This document shows positions 54,489-62,875 of a stretch of DNA of 64,000 bases, piece by piece. The notes below the pieces were generated by a model. It was not told where the DNA came from. It was given only the letters and a program-made list of their open reading frames with translations, and did not search any database. This DNA is from Schaalia dentiphila ATCC 17982 (GTDB lineage Bacteria; Actinomycetota; Actinomycetes; Actinomycetales; Actinomycetaceae). Numbering within the stretch: position 1 is the first letter of the stretch; each line of letters begins with the position of its first letter. The translations under genes were made by a program, and so were the position numbers. The stretch lies in the NCBI RefSeq assembly GCF_000154225.1, contig NZ_DS264586.1, positions 2,200,527-2,264,526 of the forward strand, in the 5' to 3' direction.

Positions 54489-54523
54489 GCGACTGTACCG
54501 CTGCTCCTTTAAAAAAGTTGTCG
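54489..54523. repeat. Right 35-nt direct repeat flanking the PIN/ImmA pair
   Basis: Partner of 52629-52663, exactly 1860 bases away. This copy overlaps one arm and the T-run of the fucosidase terminator, so the repeated sequence includes a terminator edge. That is compatible with an insertion that duplicated its target. Confidence 0.65.
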
Positions 54524-54551
54524 GCGCGAGCCCAGTGCCCGCGCCGACAAC
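54511..54551 (-). terminator. Intrinsic terminator after the fucosidase gene
   Basis: On the minus strand GTTGTCGGCGCG and CGCGCCGACAAC (54551-54517) form a 12-base perfect stem, followed by six T (54516-54511). It is the best intrinsic terminator in the window and ends the fucosidase operon 6 bases beyond the stop. Confidence 0.85.
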
Positions 54552-54557
54552 CTCGTT

Positions 54558-55946
54558 TCACGCCCGTGGGGCGGTAATGACCAGTGGCAGAGCATCGCCG
54601 CGGGCATCGCTCGGAGGCTGTTCCCCCGCCTGCAAGGTCAGACTCTGCCCATCCCACGAGCACGCCGCGCCCGGCGTCAGAATCGTGGAACGCGAGTAGT
54701 CGAATCCGCTCGGCAGACCCGACACCTGCGTGACGGACGCATCCGCCACCACTGCGACGTGGTCCTCGTGAACGAGGAGGCGAACCCAGGCCTCGTCCTG
54801 CGAGGACTCAGCGGTGACGGCCTCGGATTCCTGCGCCGACAGCGCTCGTACGCCGCGCAGCTCCGATCCATACAGGTCGTTCCACGCGCCCAGGCCCTCC
54901 AGGCACTCGCGCTGCTCGCGCGGGATCGTGCCATCGGCCTTCGGACCCACGTTGAGCAGGAGGCGCCCGCCGCGCGAGACCACGTCCACCAGGTGGCGAA
55001 CAGCGGCCGCGCCACTGAGGTACTGATGCTCACCCTCGGCGCGGTTGTAGCCGAAGGACAGGCCGACACCTCGGCAGTTCTCCCACGGCTTGCCGCTCGT
55101 CTCCGAGTCGCCCATGTGCTGGTATTCGCTGGTCAGGTAGTCCGCGTGGACTCCGCCGTAGCGGTCGTTCGTGACGCCCTCGGGGCGCGCCGCGTAAAAG
55201 TACTCGAAGAGCGTACCCAGGCCGTAGGGGCCGAAGTTCTTACCCTCGTCCGGCCACTCGATGTCATTCCAGATGACGTCGGGCTGGTAGCGGTCGATCA
55301 GGTCGCGCACGTGCACGAAGCAGTAGCGCGCGTAGTCCGCATCCTTCGGGCGGCACAGGTCCTTGCAGTCGTCTTCGGAGAGAATCGGGCGGTGGGGGCG
55401 GTAGTGCCAGTCCAGGCCGCCCGAGTAGTACAGGCCAACCCGCAGGCCCTCGTCACGCGCGGCATCCGCGAAGCCGGCCACGAGATCGGTACGCGGTCCA
55501 CGGCGCACCGTGTTGCGCGTACCCGTCTCGGGAGCGTCCCACAGCGTCACGCCGTCGTGGTGCTTGGTCGTCAGCACCGCGTATCCGGCTCCAGCACGGT
55601 GGAACAGGCGCATCCACTCGGCCGGATCCCACGCGTCGGGGTCCCACGCGTCCAGGAACGCGTCGTACGAGGCCGACCCGTACAGGTCCTTGTGCCGCAG
55701 CGCGGCCGGGGAACCCGGGATACGAATCGTGTTGAAGTACCACTCCGCGTAGGAGTTGTGGGTGAACCAGGCCTCCCAGTCCTCCTCGACGCCCAGCTCC
55801 CCGTGATCCTCGGCCCACGCGGGGACCGAGTAGGGGCCCCAGTGGACGAAGATGCCCAGCGGGGCGTCCTCGAACCACTGCGGGGTCGGGCGGGACAGCG
55901 CACTCCAGCGCTCGGTATCGCTCATCGTTTCGCTCATGATCGTCAT
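54558..55946 (-). CDS. Alpha-L-fucosidase, GH29 (intracellular)
   Basis: 462 residues from ATG 55946, overlapping the permease stop (ATGA). GH29 motifs: GIFVHWGPYSVPAWAE at the start, TTKHHDGVTLWDAPET (about 127-141), then VIWNDIEWPDEGKNFG with the likely nucleophile D228. GGRLLLNVGPKADGTIP is typical of the later barrel, followed by a small beta-rich domain. No signal peptide, so it acts inside the cell on fucosides imported by the ABC system encoded upstream. It releases L-fucose from short glycans; linkage specificity is not evident. No fucose-catabolic genes are adjacent. Confidence 0.92.
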   Translation of the reverse strand: MTIMSETMSDTERWSALSRPTPQWFEDAPLGIFVHWGPYSVPAWAEDHGELGVEEDWEAWFTHNSYAEWYFNTIRIPGSPAALRHKDLYGSASYDAFLDAWDPDAWDPAEWMRLFHRAGAGYAVLTTKHHDGVTLWDAPETGTRNTVRRGPRTDLVAGFADAARDEGLRVGLYYSGGLDWHYRPHRPILSEDDCKDLCRPKDADYARYCFVHVRDLIDRYQPDVIWNDIEWPDEGKNFGPYGLGTLFEYFYAARPEGVTNDRYGGVHADYLTSEYQHMGDSETSGKPWENCRGVGLSFGYNRAEGEHQYLSGAAAVRHLVDVVSRGGRLLLNVGPKADGTIPREQRECLEGLGAWNDLYGSELRGVRALSAQESEAVTAESSQDEAWVRLLVHEDHVAVVADASVTQVSGLPSGFDYSRSTILTPGAACSWDGQSLTLQAGEQPPSDARGDALPLVITAPRA

Positions 55947-56764
55947 CGTCCTCCGAAGGCGCCCAGGGTGACGCCCTTTTCCAGCTGCTTCTGCAGGAAC
56001 ACGACCAGCATGATCGACGGGATCGTCGTCATCGTCACCGCGGCCATCAGCGGGCCCCAGTCGGTGCCGCGCTCGCCCGAGAACATCTGCAGTCCCAGCG
56101 GGATCGTCGCCAGCGTCGAATCGTTGACCACGATGAGGGGCCACAGGAACGCCGACCAGTAGTCAATGAACGCGAACACGCCAACCACCGTGATCGGAGC
56201 CTTGAGCAGGGGCAGCAGGATCTTCGTCAGGATCTGCCAATCGCTGCAGCCGTCGATACGAGCTGCTTCCTCGAACTCGAGGGGCAAGGACATGAGGAAC
56301 TGGCGGATCAGGAAGGCACCAAACGCGCCGAAGGCGAAGGGCACGATGAGGGCGAAGTAGGAGTTCACCAGGCCCATGCGCTGCATGCCGATGTACAGCG
56401 GGATCACGAGGACTTCCTGGGGCAGGACGAGCGTGCCCAGGAACAGCATGAACAGGTGATCGCGGCCCTTGAAGCGCAGGCGCGCGAACGCGTATGCGGA
56501 CAGGACCGACACGACGACCACGAGGGCCGCACCTGCCAGCGAGACGATGAACGAGTTGAGGACGACTCTGCCAAACGGAATCGAGTTGAGAGCCGACGGA
56601 TAGTTGTCCCAGGCGATCCTGCTACCCGTCGGGCTCAGGCTGAAGACCTCGGTCGTGGGCTTGAGGGAGGTCGCGACCATCCACACGAAGGGGAAGATGA
56701 ACGCGACCGCGATCAGGCCCAGGAGGACGACCGAAATCGTCGTTGATACGCGCTTGTTATGCAT
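55943..56764 (-). CDS. Carbohydrate ABC transporter permease (MalG type)
   Basis: 273 residues with six membrane helices. Start ISVVLLGLIAVAFIFPFVWM; the cytoplasmic EAA loop reads EFEEAARIDGCSDWQILTKI, which contacts an ATPase such as MsmK; the end GAFGGR is typical. It forms the channel together with the permease at 56757 (8-base overlap). The ATPase subunit is not encoded in this window and is probably shared, as is common for CUT1 importers. The substrate is likely a fucosylated oligosaccharide, since the fucosidase is in the same operon. Confidence 0.92.
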   Translation of the reverse strand: MHNKRVSTTISVVLLGLIAVAFIFPFVWMVATSLKPTTEVFSLSPTGSRIAWDNYPSALNSIPFGRVVLNSFIVSLAGAALVVVVSVLSAYAFARLRFKGRDHLFMLFLGTLVLPQEVLVIPLYIGMQRMGLVNSYFALIVPFAFGAFGAFLIRQFLMSLPLEFEEAARIDGCSDWQILTKILLPLLKAPITVVGVFAFIDYWSAFLWPLIVVNDSTLATIPLGLQMFSGERGTDWGPLMAAVTMTTIPSIMLVVFLQKQLEKGVTLGAFGGR

Positions 56765-57740
56765 CGTAATTCACCCACTTCTTCTGGCCAGCGAACTGCA
56801 GGGCCGTCACCGTCATGACAATCACGAAGAGCACCCACGCCATCGCGGACGCGTAGCCGAGCTTGTCGAAAGAGAAACCATTGCGGTACAGGGCCAGCAC
56901 GATCGTGTTGGTCGCCTCGCCCGGGCCACCCAGCGTCAGGAAGTAGGGCTGAGCGAAAACCTTGAAGGCACCGATGATCGTCATGACCGTGCAGAAGAAG
57001 ACGGTCGGGGAAATCATCGGGAAGACGACCTTGAAGAAGCGCTGGACGCCGTTGCAGCCGTCGATCGTCGCGGCCTCGAGAACCGAGGTGTTCAGGCCGT
57101 TGAGGCCAGCCGTCAGGACGACGATGTTGTAGCCCAGGCCCTGCCACAGGCTCATCATGAGCAGCGAGCCCATCGCGAGGGCCGGGTGGTTCAGGAAGGG
57201 AATGTGCTCGATCCCGAAGACGGCCAGAGCCGAGTTGACCACGCCGTTGTCGGAGAGCATGAGGCGCCAGATCAGCGCGTTACCGACCATCGGCGTGACG
57301 ACCGGAATGAAGAAGATGACGCGCAGGACACGGCTGAGCCATTCGGGAACGCGCTGAAGCCAGTAGCTCAGGCCGATCGAAATCACCAGGTTCAGCGCCG
57401 TGTAGCAGGCGGCGAACACGACGGTGTTGCGCATGACCGTCCAGAACGCCGGGTCCTCGCCGCTGAGCATGCGCCGGTAGTTTTCCACTCCGATGAAGCG
57501 GCCGCCTCCGAAGATCGACCAGTCGAAGAAGGAGATCACGAGGGACGCGATCAGAGGCAGGACGATGAAGAGAAGGAAGCCCGTCATTCCGGGCGAGAGG
57601 TAGACGAGGGCGCGCAGGCCATCGCCCCGCCGACCCTCGGCGCGCGCGGAGTTTTTGCCGCGCTTGGAGGCCTTCGCCTCCCCCGCGTCCGCCGCGCCCG
57701 AGGACGCCTCGCGGCCGGGTTTCACAGTGTCAACGCTCAT
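56757..57740 (-). CDS. Carbohydrate ABC transporter permease (MalF type)
   Basis: 327 residues. A charged cytoplasmic start of about 42 residues (EAKASKRGKNSARAEGRR) is followed by six helices beginning at LVYLSPGMTGFLLFIVLPL. The EAA-type loop reads VLEAATIDGCNGVQRFFKVV. Its gene leads the permease-permease-fucosidase block and follows the binding-protein gene across a hairpin and a palindromic operator. It should pair with the MalG-type permease and the lipoprotein at 57882 as a CUT1 importer. Confidence 0.92.
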   Translation of the reverse strand: MSVDTVKPGREASSGAADAGEAKASKRGKNSARAEGRRGDGLRALVYLSPGMTGFLLFIVLPLIASLVISFFDWSIFGGGRFIGVENYRRMLSGEDPAFWTVMRNTVVFAACYTALNLVISIGLSYWLQRVPEWLSRVLRVIFFIPVVTPMVGNALIWRLMLSDNGVVNSALAVFGIEHIPFLNHPALAMGSLLMMSLWQGLGYNIVVLTAGLNGLNTSVLEAATIDGCNGVQRFFKVVFPMISPTVFFCTVMTIIGAFKVFAQPYFLTLGGPGEATNTIVLALYRNGFSFDKLGYASAMAWVLFVIVMTVTALQFAGQKKWVNYDA

Positions 57741-57797
57741 GAGCTATGCACACCTTTCGTCGAGTATCAGTGGGTTCCACAGTCCCGCTCACGCCAC

Positions 57798-57813
57798 CGT
57801 TAGCGCTAACGGA
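57798..57813. promoter_or_regulatory. LacI-type operator palindrome
   Basis: CCGTTAGCGCTAACGG is a perfect 16-base palindrome with central GCGC, as expected for LacI/GalR-family sites. It lies between the binding-protein and permease genes, so it could control a separate permease-fucosidase transcript. No LacI gene is in the window. Confidence 0.6.
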
Positions 57814-57827
57814 AAGAAACCCACGAA

Positions 57828-57867
57828 ACGAGGCCGGGGAACCGAGAAGGTCGCCCCGGCCTCGTTC
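57828..57867 (-). terminator. Hairpin between binding-protein and permease genes
   Basis: AACGAGGCCGGGG and CCCCGGCCTCGTT form a perfect 13-base stem with a 14-base loop, 14 bases beyond the binding-protein stop. Such partial terminators commonly keep binding-protein levels above those of permeases. Confidence 0.65.
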
Positions 57868-57881
57868 ATGGTGAGCTGGGA

Positions 57882-59135
57882 TCAGCCAGCGGAGTTCTGC
57901 AGATCGGCGAGGATGTCCTGAGCGGTCTTGGTGCCGCGGAAGCCCTCAGGCGAGTACTGCTGGAAGGACGTGTTGATCTGGTTCCACGTCGAGGTGGTCA
58001 CGAGCGGGGTGCCATTCTCGAGGAGGATCCGCACGGCCTCGGCGCTGTCCTCGGGCTTGTTGGCCGCCCACTTGTCCATCGCGGACTCGACGGAGGGAAC
58101 GGTGCCCTGCTTGTCAGCGACGGTGCCGATGACCTCGGGGGTCACGAGCTCCTTCAGAACGTTGAACGCAGCCTGCTTGTCCGGGCAGGACTTCGCGATG
58201 CCGAAGCCGGAACCCTGGATGACCGCACGGGGCTGGCCAGTGGGGGTCGGCAGGACCGCGACGCCGAGCTTATCGCCCAGCTCCTTCTCGAAGGAGCCGT
58301 ACATCCACGGGCCGTCCACGATCATCGCGGCGGTGCCGGAGGTGAAGGCGGTCTGCGCCGGGCCATCGTTGTCGGCAGCGTTCGGGGCAACCGCGACCTG
58401 CTCCTTGTGGACCAGGTCGAAGGCGAACTGGACGCCCTCAACGAACTTGGGATCCGTCAGAGTGTTCTTGCCATCCTTGGAGACCTGGCCGCCGAATGCG
58501 ATGCCGAAGTCACCGGGGGCGTTGCCCAGGAGGGACGGCTTGACGGCGATGCCGTACTTGCCGTCACCAGTCAGAGCCTTGGCGTCCTTGAGGAACTGCT
58601 CGGTCGTGTAGGAGGTCGAGGGGGCCTGCAGGCCGGCCTTCTCGAACATCTCACGGTTGTAGTACAGGACGTCGGGCTCGGCGTCGTAGGGCAGAGCCAG
58701 AACATGTCCGTCCACCGTCATGCCCTGCATCATCGCAGCGTTGTAGTCGGAGGCCTTGATGCCGGCGGCTTCCATGTAGGAGTCGAGAGGCTCCAGCAGG
58801 CCGGACAGCTCCTGGGCGCGGGCGGCCTGCGTGGTGAGGATGCAGGGCGCGTCCGAGGCAACCATGCGGGTCTTGACCTTGGTCCAGTAGTCGTTGAAGG
58901 CCGGGCCGTCGAAGGTCAGGGTGAAGTTGGGATCCTTCTCCTTGGCCGCGTCAACGAAGGACTGCCACTGGGCGCGGTCGTTGTCGGTGGAGACCCAGGT
59001 GTACATCTGGTGGACCTGGTCCGAGCTAGCACCACCGCCAGAGCTGGTGCTTCCCGAGCCGCACGCACCTGCGAGCAGGGCGAAGGCCGAGGCGGTTGCA
59101 CCGAGTGCGAGGAACTTGGAGATAGTGGGGCGCAC
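57882..59135 (-). CDS. Sugar ABC transporter substrate-binding lipoprotein
   Basis: 417 residues from GTG 59135 with AAGGAAGGAG upstream. Lipoprotein signal with hydrophobic core LALGATASAFALLAGAC and lipidation at C25, then a glycine/serine linker. The rest is a family 1 solute-binding fold: GHVLALPYDAEPDVLYYNRE, AMIVDGPWMYGSFEKELG, and GSGFGIAKSCPDKQAAF. It is anchored outside the membrane and should deliver a fucosylated sugar to the two permeases encoded after it. The specificity is inferred from the fucosidase. Confidence 0.92.
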   Translation of the reverse strand: MRPTISKFLALGATASAFALLAGACGSGSTSSGGGASSDQVHQMYTWVSTDNDRAQWQSFVDAAKEKDPNFTLTFDGPAFNDYWTKVKTRMVASDAPCILTTQAARAQELSGLLEPLDSYMEAAGIKASDYNAAMMQGMTVDGHVLALPYDAEPDVLYYNREMFEKAGLQAPSTSYTTEQFLKDAKALTGDGKYGIAVKPSLLGNAPGDFGIAFGGQVSKDGKNTLTDPKFVEGVQFAFDLVHKEQVAVAPNAADNDGPAQTAFTSGTAAMIVDGPWMYGSFEKELGDKLGVAVLPTPTGQPRAVIQGSGFGIAKSCPDKQAAFNVLKELVTPEVIGTVADKQGTVPSVESAMDKWAANKPEDSAEAVRILLENGTPLVTTSTWNQINTSFQQYSPEGFRGTKTAQDILADLQNSAG

Positions 59136-59205
59136 GCTGCGCTCCTTCCTTGTCAGGGGCACTGGGGTTCCAGGGGGTGCACTGCCTCTCTGTAGCGCGT
59201 GGGTA

Positions 59206-59215
59206 GGAACGTTCC
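59206..59215. promoter_or_regulatory. Palindrome between promoter and binding-protein start
   Basis: GGAACGTTCC, a perfect 10-base palindrome with central ACGT, lies about 40 bases downstream of the proposed -10 box and 70 before the start. It may be a LacI-type operator, different in core from the site at 57798. Confidence 0.35.
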
Positions 59216-59253
59216 CGTATGTGCCGTCTCTCGTCATTGAAATTGACAGGACA

Positions 59254-59283
59254 ACTATACCATCCTCTGAGCAGGGCACACAA
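59254..59283 (-). promoter_or_regulatory. Likely promoter of the fucoside importer operon
   Basis: Minus-strand TTGTGT (59283-59278), an 18-base spacer and TATAGT (59259-59254). The 290-base gap 59136-59427 is AT-rich and also holds AAACGTTT near 59369-59376, a possible further regulatory palindrome; no gene is seen in it. Confidence 0.45.
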
Positions 59284-59427
59284 GCGAGATTTTTGCATTC
59301 ATCACATACTGCGATTAAGCCTGACTATCCTGTGAAGGCTTTTGAGAACGCGGATGACGGACTTTTCAAACGTTTTCGTCAAACTCTCATCAGCCTGTCA
59401 CCCATCCAGTTTGATTAAAGAGGGATT

Positions 59428-62400
59428 TTAAAGATCCAAAACATCGCGCAGCGCCTCGTCCAGGGATGCGGCGCCCTCCCCCAGCATGGCCTCGAGGCTC
59501 TCGAGCGTGTGGTGCGAGGGGCCCGCCAGGAATGCGACCATCGCCCCCACCTTGGAGGCGTCCACGCCCATACGGGCCGCCCACGCGCGCTGGTACAGGC
59601 GCAACTGAGTCACGAAGTACGCGACCTTGTCCGGCTTGGTCGCGGCACTCACCGGGCGTCCACTCTTCCAGTCGACGACCAGGTAGCGGGGACCATCGCC
59701 GCGCACGCGCTCGAACACGGCATCAATGCGGCCCTGGACGGACACGCCGCCCACCTGAACTGAGAAGGCCTCCTCGATCGCGACGGCCCGGTAGTCCGAC
59801 AGCTCGTTCGCGACAAAGGCACGGAAGTTGGCGCGCAGCCGCTCCAGGCGCTCGCGCTCACCGTCCGTCAACAGGGCCTCGTCCGCCGCGTCGTCACCGC
59901 CGGCCAGCGTGGCGTCCTCACCCGCGCTCACCTCGTTGCCCGTGGTGATCTCCGAGGCCGGATCCGCGCTCGCGAGGTGAAGCTCGCGCTCCACCCACGC
60001 GTGAAACACCGTGCCCAGCGCGGAGAACGAGCTGGGGCGAGCAGGCATGGGTCGGCGCATATCTCGCGCGAACTCATCCGCGTCCTGCAGGAGCGCCGAC
60101 ACGGACGTCGCGGGTACGCGCTCGGCCCACAGGTCCACGACCGGCGTCTCAAGCCCCAGATGATATTCCTCGATGAGTGCGACCGTATCGCGCACCAGTG
60201 GGTCATCCCCCAACTGCGCCAAGGCCTCGTACACATCCTGATCCTGCGCCAGGTCGCGAATCTGCGCCTCGACGGCCTGCGCGGCCGCGGCGACCCTCTG
60301 GCGCGAGGGGCCGGGCTCCTCCGGGAAGAACACCGACGCCGCACCGGCCCCGCTGTCGACGATGTCCTCGTCGCCGGGCTCCGGCGCGATCAGGCATACT
60401 CCGGCACCGGACACCGATTCGATCCCCAGGCTGCGCCAATCGCCCCTGGCCCACACGCCGCGGTCCCCCACGCGCACGAGCGTGTCGTCGACCAGGTCCG
60501 GCGCATCACCGAACAGCTGCGCGCGCGCCTCCATCAGGTAGCGGGAGGGCTGCCTCGTGGTCGAACCCGTCCGATAGATCCACGAGCCCACGAGGAGCTG
60601 GATGCTCCGAGCGCGCGTCATCGCCACGTACGCCAGGCGGCGCTCCTCGCGCTCCGCGTGCACTCCCAGGGAGCGCCCGTAGTGCCCCTTCACCCACTTC
60701 GAATACGCAGCAGAGGGCTTGGACTCCCCCTCCACGTCCAGCAAGAACGGCGGCAGATCCGCGCGATCCCCGCGCAGCGGGTGCGGCAACGCGCCCGCAT
60801 CCGTCAACCAGGCAGTAGCGATCGGCGGCTCATCCAGCCACGACACAGTCTTGCGCTTGTCGTGCGACGGGAAGATGCCGTCACTCAACCCGAAGACGAC
60901 GACGCAATCCCACTCGAGTCCCTTGGAAGCATGGACCGTCATGATCTGCACGGCGCGCGGATCCGGCTCCCCCAGGGGAGCCTCGAGTCCGTCCTCTCGC
61001 TCGTCGGCCATGCGCAGGTAGGCCAGGAACGAGCCGAGGGAAGCCCCCGGCGTATCCTTCTCGTAGGCCGCCGTCACCGCGATGAACTCGTCGAGGGCCG
61101 CGCGCCCGCCCATCGACAGCGGATCGGCGATCACGTCGTCCAACGTGCCCATGATGAGGATCGCCCTCTCGACCTGCTCGGTGACCGAGCGCCCCACGCC
61201 CTCGCGGACCTGCCGCAGGCGCTCGCCGAGGAGCCGCACGCGGCGCACCGCCTCCTCGCTGATCGCGGGCCGCCCCTCGGCCGCCCACCCCGGCTCCGGC
61301 GGAGAATCCACCGCATCCAAAAGGACCGCCTGGTGGGGGTTTGTCCCCTCCGTGCGGGCGAGGACGCGCGACCAGTCGCCCAGCGCCATCAGGTCCGTGG
61401 CCCCCAGGTCGATGCCCACCAGCAGGCGCGCCAGCCACGGGGAGGCCTCAACGTCATAAGCCAGCTCCAGCGCGGCGCGCACGTCCTGCACGGCGGGCTG
61501 GTCGAGCAGACCGCCGAGTCCCACGATCTCCGTCGGGATACCGGCGTCACGCAGGGCAGCGTCCACGTACGCGAAGTCCTTGCGGCGCCTGCACAGCACC
61601 GCGACCGTGCGCCGCTTGCCGCCCTCGCTCGCATGGGAGCGCACGCTGCGGGCGAAGTCGACGACGGCACCCAGCGCGGCCTCGTAGTCAGGGGCGTACG
61701 CGACATCGACATGCCCGGGCCCCGCTCCGTCTCGCGCGACCAGGACGGGCGACTGGGCCTTGAGGTGCTCTTTGCCCTCCTGATACGCGGCGACCTCACG
61801 CAGGGGCGCAGCCACGCGATTCGCCGCGTCCAGGATCGCCTCGTCGTTGCGCCAAGCCGTGGACAGGGTGAGCGTCTGGCTCTCCTGTGCTTCCCCCGTC
61901 TGGAATCGATCCAGGAAGGACTCCAGCGACGAGGCCGAGGCCCCCCTCCAGCCGTAAATAGCCTGATTCGGGTCGCCCACCGCGGTGACAGCGTGGTCGC
62001 CGAACAGCATGGACAGCATGTCCATCTGGATGACGGACGTGTCCTGGAACTCGTCGAGGAGGACCGCGCGGAACTCTTCGCGCAGCGACTCGCGAACCGC
62101 CGGGGCCTCGCGCACGATACGCGTGGCCAGGACGAGCTGGTCGGAAAAGTCCAGCACGCCCATGTCGCGCTTGCGCTTCTGATACTCCGCGATGGGGTCG
62201 AGGAAGGCGATGCGGCGGCGGTTCGCCCGCAGCAGGCGCCGTGCGTCGTCGTTCGTCTCGCGCACCTGTTCGAGCTCGCGGCCAAAGCCCACGAGGGCCT
62301 CGCGGGCGCTCTCCACCGTGTAGCCATGCTCGGCGAACTCGCCTGCCAGGTGCAGGATCTGTCCGACTGCCCCCAGGGGCGTGAGATCCTCGTCGAGGTC

Positions 62401-62856
62401 GGTGGGCCACGCCTCGACAATCTGCAGCATGAGGTCCAGAGCCCCGGCCTCGGAGAGCATCGAGAAATCGGGGTCGATGCCGATACGCATCCCGTGCTCG
62501 GACACGATGCGTTCGGCGAAGGAGTTGTAGGTGAGGGACACGGGGTCCTCGTCGAGGCGCTCGCGCAGCTGCGGCATCTCGCGTGAGAGAAGCCGGATGC
62601 GTTCGCGCAGGCGCTCCCCCAGCTCGCCGGCTGCCTTGCGCGTGAAGGTGAGGCCGAGGATCGAGGACGGGCTCAGGTCGGGGTGGTTGGCGAGGAGCCA
62701 CAGCACACGCATCGACATGGTCTCGGTCTTACCCGACCCCGCGCCCGCCACGACGAGGAGCGGGCGTCGCGGGGCCTCGATGACGCGCACCTGCTCGTGC
62801 GTCGGGGTCTTCGTCGCGTCGACGATTGCCTGAATCTGCATGGCACTCAGAGCCAT
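59428..62856 (-). CDS. adnA: UvrD-family helicase with RecB-type nuclease domain, AdnA-like
   Basis: 1142 residues from ATG 62856 with AAAGGA upstream; the longer frame to 62979 is not used. Superfamily 1 helicase motifs run in order: Q motif PTHEQVRVIEAP, Walker A AGAGSGKT (37-44), AVLLDEFQDTSVIQ, VGDPNQAIYGWRG, IMTVHASKGLEWD, RLAYVAMTRAR. The C-terminal third ends with a PD-(D/E)XK nuclease: FHAWVEREL, GRIDAVFERV and LVVDWKSGRP. The pair with the upstream gene matches mycobacterial AdnA/AdnB, which resect double-strand DNA ends for recombination. The gap between the two genes is 19 bases. Confidence 0.88.
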   Translation of the reverse strand: MALSAMQIQAIVDATKTPTHEQVRVIEAPRRPLLVVAGAGSGKTETMSMRVLWLLANHPDLSPSSILGLTFTRKAAGELGERLRERIRLLSREMPQLRERLDEDPVSLTYNSFAERIVSEHGMRIGIDPDFSMLSEAGALDLMLQIVEAWPTDLDEDLTPLGAVGQILHLAGEFAEHGYTVESAREALVGFGRELEQVRETNDDARRLLRANRRRIAFLDPIAEYQKRKRDMGVLDFSDQLVLATRIVREAPAVRESLREEFRAVLLDEFQDTSVIQMDMLSMLFGDHAVTAVGDPNQAIYGWRGASASSLESFLDRFQTGEAQESQTLTLSTAWRNDEAILDAANRVAAPLREVAAYQEGKEHLKAQSPVLVARDGAGPGHVDVAYAPDYEAALGAVVDFARSVRSHASEGGKRRTVAVLCRRRKDFAYVDAALRDAGIPTEIVGLGGLLDQPAVQDVRAALELAYDVEASPWLARLLVGIDLGATDLMALGDWSRVLARTEGTNPHQAVLLDAVDSPPEPGWAAEGRPAISEEAVRRVRLLGERLRQVREGVGRSVTEQVERAILIMGTLDDVIADPLSMGGRAALDEFIAVTAAYEKDTPGASLGSFLAYLRMADEREDGLEAPLGEPDPRAVQIMTVHASKGLEWDCVVVFGLSDGIFPSHDKRKTVSWLDEPPIATAWLTDAGALPHPLRGDRADLPPFLLDVEGESKPSAAYSKWVKGHYGRSLGVHAEREERRLAYVAMTRARSIQLLVGSWIYRTGSTTRQPSRYLMEARAQLFGDAPDLVDDTLVRVGDRGVWARGDWRSLGIESVSGAGVCLIAPEPGDEDIVDSGAGAASVFFPEEPGPSRQRVAAAAQAVEAQIRDLAQDQDVYEALAQLGDDPLVRDTVALIEEYHLGLETPVVDLWAERVPATSVSALLQDADEFARDMRRPMPARPSSFSALGTVFHAWVERELHLASADPASEITTGNEVSAGEDATLAGGDDAADEALLTDGERERLERLRANFRAFVANELSDYRAVAIEEAFSVQVGGVSVQGRIDAVFERVRGDGPRYLVVDWKSGRPVSAATKPDKVAYFVTQLRLYQRAWAARMGVDASKVGAMVAFLAGPSHHTLESLEAMLGEGAASLDEALRDVLDL

Positions 62857-62875
62857 TGCACTGTCCTTTCCCACG

